In this document: positions 1-5,706 of the stretch, in pieces
Layout: every line of letters starts with the position of its first letter
Position numbering within the stretch: position 1 is the first letter of the stretch
DNA from: Nocardioides sp.
GTDB lineage: Bacteria > Actinomycetota > Actinomycetes > Propionibacteriales > Nocardioidaceae
Length of the DNA: 7,198 bases
NCBI GenBank assembly: GCA_029264225.1
Contig: JARICB010000241.1
Coordinates: 1-7,198, forward strand
Direction: 5' to 3'
The notes under the pieces: model-generated
What the model was told of the DNA's origin: nothing
Database searches by the model: none
Seen by the model: only the letters and a program-made list of their open reading frames with translations
Made by a program: the position numbers and the translations under genes

Positions 1-1
1 C

Positions 2-112
2 GTCGACGATGCGCTGATGGCCGACCTGCACGCGACCCGGACCAAGGCGCACGGGCCCAAGGCGTTCGAGCGCGCTGACCAGGGTGGCGCCCGCCCGCCC
101 GAGTCCAGCTGA
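2..112 (+). CDS. C-terminal end of an unrecognised protein (5' end outside window)
   Basis: An open frame enters from the left edge and ends at TGA 110-112, leaving 36 residues. They begin VDDALMADLHATRTK and end ARPPESS. The piece is hydrophilic, starts in what looks like a helix and ends in a Gly/Pro/Ser-rich tail, as expected for the disordered end of a soluble protein. Of the three forward frames this one gives the most protein-like codon pattern (G/C in third positions) and stays open longest. There are no motifs and I do not recognise the family. Because mcd lies downstream, another ethylmalonyl-CoA pathway gene is possible, but nothing in these residues supports it. Confidence 0.5.
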   Translation, partial: VDDALMADLHATRTKAHGPKAFERADQGGARPPESS

Positions 113-150
113 CCCTCCGCCGTACCGCACCGCCTTCCCCGAGGAGAGAA

Positions 151-201
151 ATGGCTGGTCCTACGAGGCCTCGGCTGGCACGCTGGCACCCTGACCAATG
201 A
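151..201 (+). other. Possible 16-codon leader ORF upstream of the DUF5302 gene
   Basis: ATG 151 opens a 16-codon frame (MAGPTRPRLARWHPDQ) ending at TGA 199-201. A purine-rich GAGGAGAG at 141-148 sits just upstream and is one of the best Shine-Dalgarno matches in the window. The stop overlaps the AGAGGA that serves as ribosome site for the DUF5302 start at 214, an arrangement that would allow translational coupling or attenuation. The stretch also holds a 10-bp palindrome, CGAGGCCTCG (164-173), and two tandem copies of GCTGGCAC (174-189). The peptide has four Arg and no family resemblance. It may equally be chance in GC-rich leader DNA, so confidence is low. Confidence 0.2.
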
Positions 202-213
202 GAGGATCTACTC

Positions 214-387
214 ATGTCGAATGAAGACCTCAAGGCCAAGATGCGCGAGGCGCTGGACAAGAAGAACCACAAGGAGAAGGGCGTCCACCAGGAAGGCCCT
301 ACCCCGGAGAAGGCACACGGCTCCGAGGTGGACGGGGGAGCAGCCCCGAAGATCCACCGACGCAAGGCCGGTGGCGGCGGCAGCTGA
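214..387 (+). CDS. DUF5302-family small protein
   Basis: This gene encodes 57 residues of a very hydrophilic protein. The N-terminal motif NEDLKAKMREALDKKN (about 3-18) is a charged helix typical of actinobacterial DUF5302 proteins. A Lys/Glu/His-rich middle follows, then a basic, Gly-rich end (KIHRRKAGGGGS). There is no Cys, membrane segment or signal peptide, and the length is usual for the family. ATG 214 is set by AGAGGA at 201-206, 7 nt upstream. The family has no known function; composition suggests a partly disordered cytoplasmic protein, and nucleic-acid binding through the basic tail is only a guess. It ends 13 nt before mcd, so the two are probably on one mRNA. A longer frame-shifted ORF that starts inside this gene and continues into mcd is spurious: over this stretch it reads as Arg-rich out-of-frame translation. 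Confidence 0.85.
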   Translation: MSNEDLKAKMREALDKKNHKEKGVHQEGPTPEKAHGSEVDGGAAPKIHRRKAGGGGS

Positions 388-400
388 GCCCTGCGGCACG

Positions 401-1456
401 ATGTGGCCCGTGGATGCGACAGCTAACAAGACCAGTGCGGGCAATTTCTTCGAGGACTTCACCCTCGGCCAGGTGATCGAGCACGCCACCCCACGCACGC
501 TGACCGAGGGTGATCGGGCGCTCTACGGCGCGTTGTACCCCACCCGGTTCGCGATCTCCTCGAGCGTTGAGTTCGCCGCCGCCTGCGGGCTGAGCCCGGC
601 ACCGGTCGAGGAACTGATCGCCTTCCACGTCGCCTTCGGCAAGACCGTGCCCGACATCTCGCTCAATGCCGTGGCCAACCTCGGCTACGCGGAATGCCGC
701 TTCCACCAGCCGGTCGTTCCCGGCGACACCCTGCGCACGAGCTCTGCGGTGATCGGGCTCAAGGAGAACTCCAACGGTCGTACGGGCGTGGTCTACGTGC
801 GTTCGACGGCAACCAACCAGCACGGCCAGGCCGTCCTCGACTGGTGTCGCTGGGTGATGGTGCACAAGCGTGACCCGCAGGCTCCCGCGCCCGCTACGGT
901 CGTCCCCGAGCTCAAGGGGGCCCTCGGCGCAGACGAGTTGGTGATCCCGGCCGGGCTCGACTTCACCGGCTATGACTTCTCCGCCGCAGGAGAACCCCAC
1001 CGCTTCGGCGACTACGAGGTCGGTGAGCGGATCGACCACGTCGACGGCGTCACCCTGACCGATCCCGAGCACATGATGGCCACCCGGCTGTGGCAGAACA
1101 CCGCCAAGGTGCACTTCAACACCGAGGCCCGCGCCGATGGCAACCGGCTGATCTACGGCGGCCACGTGATCTCGATGGCGCGGGCGATCTCGTTCAACGG
1201 CCTGGCCAACGCCCAGCTCATCTCGGCCATCAACGCCGGCGCCCACGTGGCACCGGCCTTCGCCGGCGACACCATCTATGCGTGGTCGGAGGTGCTCGAC
1301 AAGGCGGAGACCAGTGCGCCCGGCGTCGGCGCTCTCCGACTGCGGCTGGTGGCCACATCTGGTCGCGACGAGTCGATGACGCTACGCAACGGCGAGGGCA
1401 GGTATGCCGCTGGTGTGCTGCTCGACCTGGACTACTGGGTCCTGATCCCGCGCTGA
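401..1456 (+). CDS. mcd: Mesaconyl-CoA hydratase / beta-methylmalyl-CoA dehydratase (double MaoC hotdog)
   Basis: This is a 351-residue protein with two MaoC-like hotdog halves, about 15-155 and 200-350. It closely resembles, from memory, the beta-methylmalyl-CoA dehydratase of Rhodobacter and its actinobacterial relatives. Recognisable blocks are NFFEDFTLGQVIEHATPRT (15-33), FGKTVPDISLNAVANLGYAE (79-98), GLKENSNGRTGVVYVRST (119-136), EHMMATRLWQNTAKVHFN (223-240), LIYGGHVISMARA (250-262) and the closing DLDYWVLIPR. In that family the enzyme interconverts mesaconyl-C1-CoA and beta-methylmalyl-CoA, the step before lyase cleavage to glyoxylate and propionyl-CoA in the ethylmalonyl-CoA pathway. 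Length fits the family. ATG 401 is preferred because homology begins at about residue 13; GTG 410 is an alternative, and neither has a good ribosome site, so coupling to the DUF5302 gene is plausible. The 3' end faces the MFS gene with a 5-bp gap. The enzyme family is clear; the pathway is inferred from one gene. Confidence 0.9.
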   Translation: MWPVDATANKTSAGNFFEDFTLGQVIEHATPRTLTEGDRALYGALYPTRFAISSSVEFAAACGLSPAPVEELIAFHVAFGKTVPDISLNAVANLGYAECRFHQPVVPGDTLRTSSAVIGLKENSNGRTGVVYVRSTATNQHGQAVLDWCRWVMVHKRDPQAPAPATVVPELKGALGADELVIPAGLDFTGYDFSAAGEPHRFGDYEVGERIDHVDGVTLTDPEHMMATRLWQNTAKVHFNTEARADGNRLIYGGHVISMARAISFNGLANAQLISAINAGAHVAPAFAGDTIYAWSEVLDKAETSAPGVGALRLRLVATSGRDESMTLRNGEGRYAAGVLLDLDYWVLIPR

Positions 1457-1461
1457 GTCGC

Positions 1462-2637
1462 CTACGAGGCCGACCGGACGCTCACGGCTGAGGCGTTCTC
1501 CGGGGCGCGGAACGCCTTCGCCAGCGGCCAGACGGCCAGGATCAGCACCATCGGCACCGCGAAGCCCCACCGGAGATTGTCGGCACCGATCACGCCGGTC
1601 ATCACGGCGCCTATCAGGGCGCCCGCGTAGTTGAACTGGTTGAACCGGGCGATGACGCCGTCCACGCGCAACTGCCGCAACGACGGGTCGTCGATGCCGG
1701 CTCCGGCCAGCCGGCCGGCCGCCGAGAACGAGAGCGGCGCCATGACGGCGGCACCGAGCCCGAGGGTGGTGAAGCCGATGACGGCGATCTGCCAGTTGGG
1801 GGCGGCAACGATGACGGCCAACGAGATCGATGCCAGGATCGCACCGGCACGGAGCACCACGACGGGGCCGTAGCGGTGGACCAGGCCGTCGCCGGCGATG
1901 CGGGCGATGAGGCTGGCGACGAGGTAGGGGAAGGTGGCCAGCGCCACCAGCCGCGACGGGGTGTCGAAGGTGCGGTCGAGGTAGGTCGGTCCCCAGGTCG
2001 TCGAGGCCGTGTCGACCATGTAGAAGAGCACCATCGCCAACCCGACGAGCAGCAGTTCGCGCCAGGGCACTGCCTCCTCCGGGGCGGGTTCGGCGGGCAT
2101 CGAGACCCGCCGCAGGTAGGGCAGCAGGGTCCCAAGAAGTGGGGCGAGGGCGATCAGTGCGAGACCGGCATCGAACAGTTCCGGCAAGGCCAGCGTCAGG
2201 CCAGCACCGATGATTCCGCCCAGCGTCCAGGCGCCGTGGAAGGACGGCAGGATCGGCCGCTCGTAGGCGTGCTCGACGGCGACCGCCTGCATGTTGGTGG
2301 TGGCGTCGACCAGTCCCAGTGCCAGACCGTAGAGCGCCATGGCGGCGGCGTACATCCACAGGGTGGGCGCAACGCACACCAGCGGCACCACCACTGCCAT
2401 CAATCCGAGTCCGACACGTAGTACCCATGCACTGTCCACCCGGGTGGAGACCTGCTCGGCCACTACCGAGCCCAGGCCGGCCAGCAGCACGACGCCCAGT
2501 AGTCCGATGGAGATCTCGAGTTCGTGAAGTGACCAACGTTCGGCGAAGTGCGGAATTCGAGTCGTGAGGCTGATGAAGATGAAGCCTTGGATGCCAAAGG
2601 CGAAAGCCGTGGCCCGTCTGGCGGCGCGGATTGGCAT
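1462..2637 (-). CDS. MFS transporter, YbjJ-like
   Basis: This is a 391-residue integral membrane protein of about 12 hydrophobic segments, with the usual charged central loop near 175-192 (RRVSMPAEPAPEEAVPW). GLVDATTNMQAVAVE (108-122) and the following PSFHGAWTLGGIIGAG (131-146) are typical of the YbjJ/FucP-like branch of the major facilitator superfamily. An MFS motif A-like loop, GDGLVHRYGPVVVLR, lies at 249-263. The substrate cannot be read from sequence; sugar or small-molecule efflux are the usual guesses for this branch. The ATG at 2635-2637 (complement) is chosen because hydrophobic sequence starts right after it, while an upstream extension in frame to 2802 is antisense to the phosphatase gene and has no membrane character. 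Its ribosome site is weak. A 13-bp palindrome lies 7-19 bp upstream of the start, which suggests local repression. Stop codon is TAG. Confidence 0.9.
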   Translation of the reverse strand: MPIRAARRATAFAFGIQGFIFISLTTRIPHFAERWSLHELEISIGLLGVVLLAGLGSVVAEQVSTRVDSAWVLRVGLGLMAVVVPLVCVAPTLWMYAAAMALYGLALGLVDATTNMQAVAVEHAYERPILPSFHGAWTLGGIIGAGLTLALPELFDAGLALIALAPLLGTLLPYLRRVSMPAEPAPEEAVPWRELLLVGLAMVLFYMVDTASTTWGPTYLDRTFDTPSRLVALATFPYLVASLIARIAGDGLVHRYGPVVVLRAGAILASISLAVIVAAPNWQIAVIGFTTLGLGAAVMAPLSFSAAGRLAGAGIDDPSLRQLRVDGVIARFNQFNYAGALIGAVMTGVIGADNLRWGFAVPMVLILAVWPLAKAFRAPENASAVSVRSAS

Positions 2638-2643
2638 GCGCGC

Positions 2644-2656
2644 ATCGTGACACGAT
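2644..2656. promoter_or_regulatory. 13-bp perfect palindrome in divergent gap, candidate operator
   Basis: ATCGTG-A-CACGAT is a perfect inverted repeat with a single central base. It lies in the 47-bp gap (2638-2684) between the divergent MFS and histidine phosphatase starts. This gap must hold 5' leader or promoter elements for at least one gene. The spacer is too short for a hairpin, so a dimeric regulator site fits better than a terminator. I see no convincing -35/-10 pair on either strand; GAGAAT on the minus strand next to the palindrome is only a weak -10 match. The phosphatase has a ribosome site at 2670-2674 (GGGAG). Confidence 0.4.
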
Positions 2657-2684
2657 TCTCGGCTCCAATGGGAGACTTGGAAAT

Positions 2685-3251
2685 ATGAGTTTGTCCCATC
2701 AGGTCTGGTTGGTTCGCCACGGTGAGACCGAGTGGAGTCGCGACCACAAGCACACATCGACCACCGACCTGCCGCTGACCGAGGTAGGGGAGCGGGTGGC
2801 ACGGGAACTGTCGGCGAAGCTGACCGCTACGCCGTTCGCGCAGGTGCTGGTCAGCCCCCGGCAACGGGCCCTCGAGACGGCCCGGTTGGCCGGCTACGAC
2901 CACATCGAGATCGATGACGACCTGGTGGAGTGGAACTACGGCGACTACGAGGGGCGCACGACCGCCCAGATCCGTCGCACCGTGCCCGGCTGGGCCGTGT
3001 GGAGCCATCCCATTCCACACGGCGAGACCTCCGAACAGGTGGGGACCCGCCTCGACCGGGTCCTGGAGCGGACCCGCGCCGTCGACGGTCCGACGCTGCT
3101 GATCGGCCACGGCCACTCGCTCCGGGCGCTGGCGGCCCGTTGGCTTGGCCTGCCAGCCACCGACGGCCGGCTGTTCCGCCTTGATACCGCGACCGTCTCG
3201 GTGCTCGGCCATGAACGGGAGACGCCCGTCCTGCTTCGTTGGAACTCGTGA
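2685..3251 (+). CDS. Histidine phosphatase family protein (Rv3214-like acid phosphatase)
   Basis: This 188-residue cytoplasmic enzyme belongs to the histidine phosphatase (phosphoglycerate mutase-like) superfamily. The N-terminal VRHGET (10-15) carries the phosphate-accepting His12 and Arg11. SPRQRALETA (57-66) supplies Arg61, EWNYGDYEG (82-90) the acidic residue Glu83, and GHGHS (141-145) the second catalytic His142. EWNYGDYEG, the AQIRRTVPGWAVWSH block and GHGHSLRA resemble M. tuberculosis Rv3214, which was shown to be a phosphatase rather than a mutase despite older gpm2/entD names. The insert expected of a cofactor-dependent mutase is absent, supporting phosphatase. The natural substrate is unknown. 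ATG 2685 is chosen over an in-frame start at 2631 because it has GGGAG 10 nt upstream and family homology begins within seven residues. It overlaps or abuts the PHP gene, so the pair is likely translated together. Confidence 0.92.
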   Translation: MSLSHQVWLVRHGETEWSRDHKHTSTTDLPLTEVGERVARELSAKLTATPFAQVLVSPRQRALETARLAGYDHIEIDDDLVEWNYGDYEGRTTAQIRRTVPGWAVWSHPIPHGETSEQVGTRLDRVLERTRAVDGPTLLIGHGHSLRALAARWLGLPATDGRLFRLDTATVSVLGHERETPVLLRWNS

Positions 3252-3253
3252 CC

Positions 3254-4132
3254 ATGCGTATCGACCTGCACACCCATTCCGATCACTCCGACGGCACCGA
3301 TACGCCCGGCGACCTGATCCGGGCAGCCGAGGCTGCCGGACTCGACGTGGTAGCCCTGACCGATCACGACACCGCGGCGGGCTGGCCGCAGGCAGCGGCA
3401 GCAGCTGCCGAGGTGGGCATCACCTTCGTGCCGGGGATGGAGATCAGCACCATGTTCGGTGCGGCCAGCGTGCACCTCCTGGGCTATCTCCTCGATCCTG
3501 CCTACCCGCCGCTGGTCTCCGAGCTCTCCAAGGTGTTGGTAGGGCGCAACAGTCGGGTGCCGACGATCTGTGCCCAGCTCCAGGAGGTAGGGGTGGTGGT
3601 GAGCGAGGAGGACGTCATGCGTTGCTCGGGCGCTGCGGCGGCGACCGGTCGACCGCACGTCGCCGACGCGATGGTCGCCGCAGGCATCGTGGCGAGCCGC
3701 GAGGAGGCGTTCGCGGCCTACCTCAATCCCGGCCGTCCCGGCTATGTACGCCGCTATGCCGCGCCGCTGGAGGAAGCGATCGAACTGGTCGCCGGCGCCG
3801 GCGGGGTGAGCGTGATCGCCCACCCGTGGGGTCGGTCACGGGCCCTGACCGAGGAGGCGCTGGCCGGGCTGCGCGCACGTGGCCTCGGCGGCATCGAGGT
3901 CGACCATCAGGAGCACTCGCTGCGGACCCGTGATGCGCTGCGGGCCATCGCCCGCAACCTCGACCTGGTGGTCACCGGCTCCAGCGACCATCACGGCACC
4001 GGCAAGGTGAACCACGACCTGGGCTGCAACACCACCGACCCCCGCGAGTACGAGCGCCTGCTGGCACTGGCGGCTACTTCCGCCCGATCGACTGGAAACG
4101 GTGGAGTACCTGATTCGGGATCAGCCGGGTAA
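3254..4132 (+). CDS. PHP-domain metal-dependent phosphoesterase (TrpH/YciV/RNase AM family)
   Basis: This 292-residue enzyme has a complete set of PHP metal ligands: HTH with His6 and His8, Asp13, TDHD (36-39), GMEIS with Glu63, His74 in VHLLGY, RPH (133-135), AHP with His190, and SSDHH (243-247). These bind a cluster of two or three metals. Relatives of the TrpH/YciV group hydrolyse 3',5'-nucleotide bisphosphates such as pAp and act as 5'-to-3' oligoribonucleases (RNase AM), so a role in RNA turnover or sulphate/CoA nucleotide recycling is likely but not proven here. ATG 3254 is 2 nt after the phosphatase stop; GTG 3248, which would overlap that stop as GTGA, is an equally good alternative. 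An in-frame TTG at 3239 is less likely. The last ~20 residues (SARSTGNGGVPDSGSAG) are low-complexity and overlap the end of the SDR gene by 59 bp, apparently read-through into opposing coding DNA. Confidence 0.92.
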   Translation: MRIDLHTHSDHSDGTDTPGDLIRAAEAAGLDVVALTDHDTAAGWPQAAAAAAEVGITFVPGMEISTMFGAASVHLLGYLLDPAYPPLVSELSKVLVGRNSRVPTICAQLQEVGVVVSEEDVMRCSGAAAATGRPHVADAMVAAGIVASREEAFAAYLNPGRPGYVRRYAAPLEEAIELVAGAGGVSVIAHPWGRSRALTEEALAGLRARGLGGIEVDHQEHSLRTRDALRAIARNLDLVVTGSSDHHGTGKVNHDLGCNTTDPREYERLLALAATSARSTGNGGVPDSGSAG

Positions 4133-4826
4133 GGGTACGGATCGCCTTGTACTGCGCACCCGGCACCGAACAGGCGTAGCCCTTCTCGAAGTCCTCGAGA
4201 GCCTTCGTCACGAGGAACTCGGGCTCCAGCCACATCCAGTCGTCCCCGCGCTTGACCTCCATCCGCTCGTGGAACTCGGTCTTGGTGAAGCCCGGGCACA
4301 GTGCCATCACGCTCACTCCCTGCGGTGCGTATTCGTGGTGCGCCCACTCGCTGAAACTGTTCACCCACGCCTTCGCGGCGGAATACGTCCCGCGGGGCAG
4401 GAACGCTGCGACCGACGAGACGTTGATGATCCCGCCCCGGCCTCGCTGCGCCATCGGCGCCAACGCCGCGTGCGAGAGCCGCAGAACGGCAGTCACCAAC
4501 ACGTCGAGCATCGCCTGTTCCTCTTCGATCGTGTTCGCCGCGAAGCGGTCCTTGAGCCCGAAGCCGGCGTTGTTGACCAGCAGTTCGATCGGTCGGTCGA
4601 GATCGGCGAGTCGGGCCTCAACGCGCCTAAGTGCCTCCAGTTCGCACAGGTCGGCCGCGAGCGTCTCGACCTCTACCGCGTACGTCGAGCGGAGCTCATC
4701 GGCGACGGCGGCCAACCGGGCCTCGTTGCGGGCAACGAGCACCACGCCGTGGCCGCGCCGGGCCAACTGGTGGGCGAATTCGAGGCCGATGCCAGCGGTC
4801 GCGCCGGTGACGAGTACGGAAGTCAT
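4074..4826 (-). CDS. SDR family NAD(P)-dependent oxidoreductase
   Basis: This 250-residue classical short-chain dehydrogenase has a Rossmann nucleotide site TGATAGIG (7-14), an Arg in VARN (31-34) that favours NADP(H), Asp59 in AADL, NNAG (85-88), catalytic Ser138 in INVSS, and YSAAK with Tyr148 and Lys152, followed by CPGFTKTEF (177-185). The overall pattern (MTSVLVTGATAGIGLEFA start, FG after NNAG, PRGTYSAAKAWV) is that of DltE/YqjQ-like SDRs, whose substrates are mostly unknown. A basic C-terminus (IPNQVLHRFQSIGRK) may be peripheral. The start at 4826 gives the usual family N-terminus; ATG 4841 would add five residues (MFAEH), and neither has a strong ribosome site. It is divergent from the ParA gene, with 47 bp between starts, and its 3' end overlaps the PHP gene. 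Confidence 0.92.
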   Translation of the reverse strand: MTSVLVTGATAGIGLEFAHQLARRGHGVVLVARNEARLAAVADELRSTYAVEVETLAADLCELEALRRVEARLADLDRPIELLVNNAGFGLKDRFAANTIEEEQAMLDVLVTAVLRLSHAALAPMAQRGRGGIINVSSVAAFLPRGTYSAAKAWVNSFSEWAHHEYAPQGVSVMALCPGFTKTEFHERMEVKRGDDWMWLEPEFLVTKALEDFEKGYACSVPGAQYKAIRTLTRLIPNQVLHRFQSIGRK

Positions 4827-4873
4827 GTGCTCAGCAAACATGTGTCGCCACCGCTAAGGCAACCGGCTCGGGC
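4827..4873. promoter_or_regulatory. Short divergent gap between SDR and ParA genes
   Basis: These 47 bp separate two outward-facing genes, so promoter elements for both should lie here or run into the coding ends. I could find only ACATGT (4838-4843), a six-base palindrome that contains the alternative SDR start, and no convincing -10/-35 boxes or longer inverted repeat. One or both mRNAs may be leaderless, which is common in actinobacteria and would fit the poor ribosome sites of both genes. Confidence 0.3.
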
Positions 4874-5701
4874 ATGATGGAGGCGATGACCATCACCCTC
4901 GCGATCGCCAACCAGAAGGGCGGCGTCGCCAAGACCACCACCGTAGCCTCGGTCGGCGCTGCGCTGGTCGAGCTCGGCCACTCCGTGCTCCTCATCGATC
5001 TCGATCCGCAGGCCTGCCTGACCTTCTCCCTCGGCATCGACCCCGAAGACCTCGACCTCTCCGTGCACCACGTGCTGACCACGGGACTCGATCCGACCGA
5101 GGTCATCATCACCACCGAGGAAGGCGTCGACCTGTTGCCGGCCACGATCGAGCTGGCGCGCGCCGAGGCCGACCTGCTGACGCGCACAGGCCGAGAACAC
5201 GTCATCAGGGGCGCCCTCGAGGCACTGGCCGAGGCCGACGTCGTCTACGACTGGGTGCTGCTCGACTGCCCGCCGTCGCTGGGCGTGCTTACCGTTGCCG
5301 CTCTTACCGCAGCCGACGGAGTGCTGGTCCCGCTCCAGTGCGAAACGCTGTCGCACCGCGGCGTCGGGCAGTTGCTCGACACCGTCCATGACGTCCGGCG
5401 CTTCACCAATCGTGAACTGGAGGTGTGGGGAGTGCTGCCGACGTTGTACGACGGTCGCACCAACCACGCACGCACGGTGCTGGAGACGATCAGCGACACC
5501 TACGACCTCGAGGTGGTCGAGCCGCCGATCCCCAAGACCATCAAGTTCGCCGAGGCCCCGGCCGCCGGTCGCTCGATCCTTTCGACCAGTCGCAGCAACA
5601 AGGGTGCCCAGGCCTACCGAGAGGTCGCAGCCAACCTGGTCAAGCGATCGGTGCGGCCCAAGCCGGGCAAACCGGCCAAGAAGAAGGCCGTCAAGGCCTG
5701 A
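4874..5701 (+). CDS. ParA/Soj-family ATPase, orphan (no ParB in window)
   Basis: This is a 275-residue deviant-Walker ATPase. NQKGGVAKTTT (13-23) is the Walker A motif with signature Lys15 and Lys20. Walker A' is IDLDPQ (41-46, Asp42 and Asp44), and Walker B is LLDCPPSLG (129-137, Asp131). VPLQCETLSHRGV (152-164) and PPIPKTIKFAEAP (217-229) are typical ParA surface regions. Members form ATP-dependent dimers that bind DNA or membrane and position cargo. The N-terminus is too short for the autorepressor helix-turn-helix of plasmid P1-type ParA, which points to a chromosomal or cargo-positioning type. The last ~19 residues (from KRSVRPKP) are Lys/Pro-rich, possibly a non-specific DNA-binding tail. 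The start may be 4874, 4877 or 4886; the family N-terminus (MTITLAIANQKGG) favours 4886, but GGAGG at 4879-4883 is only 2 nt from it. The L,D-transpeptidase gene follows after 5 nt. It resembles Rv3213c of M. tuberculosis in neighbourhood. Confidence 0.93.
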   Translation: MMEAMTITLAIANQKGGVAKTTTVASVGAALVELGHSVLLIDLDPQACLTFSLGIDPEDLDLSVHHVLTTGLDPTEVIITTEEGVDLLPATIELARAEADLLTRTGREHVIRGALEALAEADVVYDWVLLDCPPSLGVLTVAALTAADGVLVPLQCETLSHRGVGQLLDTVHDVRRFTNRELEVWGVLPTLYDGRTNHARTVLETISDTYDLEVVEPPIPKTIKFAEAPAAGRSILSTSRSNKGAQAYREVAANLVKRSVRPKPGKPAKKKAVKA

Positions 5702-5706
5702 TCGTC

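Noticed and set aside
221..400. 180-bp N-terminal extension of the mcd frame
   Set aside because: It is out-of-frame reading of the DUF5302 gene, giving Arg-rich sequence without family match; homology to Mcd starts after 401.
299..1246. 315-codon open frame on the minus strand
   Set aside because: It is antisense to mcd, with His/Gly/Arg-rich composition and no motif; long antisense frames are expected in GC-rich coding DNA.
1457..1474. Small imperfect hairpin between the mcd and MFS stop codons (GTCG-CCT / AGG-C-CGAC)
   Set aside because: It has only seven pairs with a bulge and no U-run on either side, so it is too weak to call as a bidirectional terminator.
1382..2668. 428-codon minus-strand frame across the MFS gene
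   Set aside because: It is a frame-shifted shadow of the transporter, Arg/Gly/Pro-rich, without the hydrophobic segments seen in the true frame.
3388..3413. GC-rich GCAGCGGCAGCAGCTGCC run resembling a triplet repeat
   Set aside because: It encodes a six-Ala helix in the PHP protein (residues 47-52) and is explained by codon bias.
2945..3823. 292-codon minus-strand frame over phosphatase and PHP genes
   Set aside because: It lies opposite two genes with complete catalytic motifs and has no recognisable domain.
3145..3933. 262-codon plus-strand frame overlapping the PHP gene
   Set aside because: Its Arg/Gly-rich composition is typical of the wrong frame; the PHP frame carries every metal ligand.
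4101..4877. 258-codon plus-strand frame antisense to the SDR gene
   Set aside because: It is a shadow of the SDR, whose TGxxxGIG, NNAG and YxxxK motifs are intact.
5425..5706. N-terminal extension of the L,D-transpeptidase into parA
   Set aside because: It is out-of-frame ParA sequence; a proper basic n-region and signal sequence begin at 5707.
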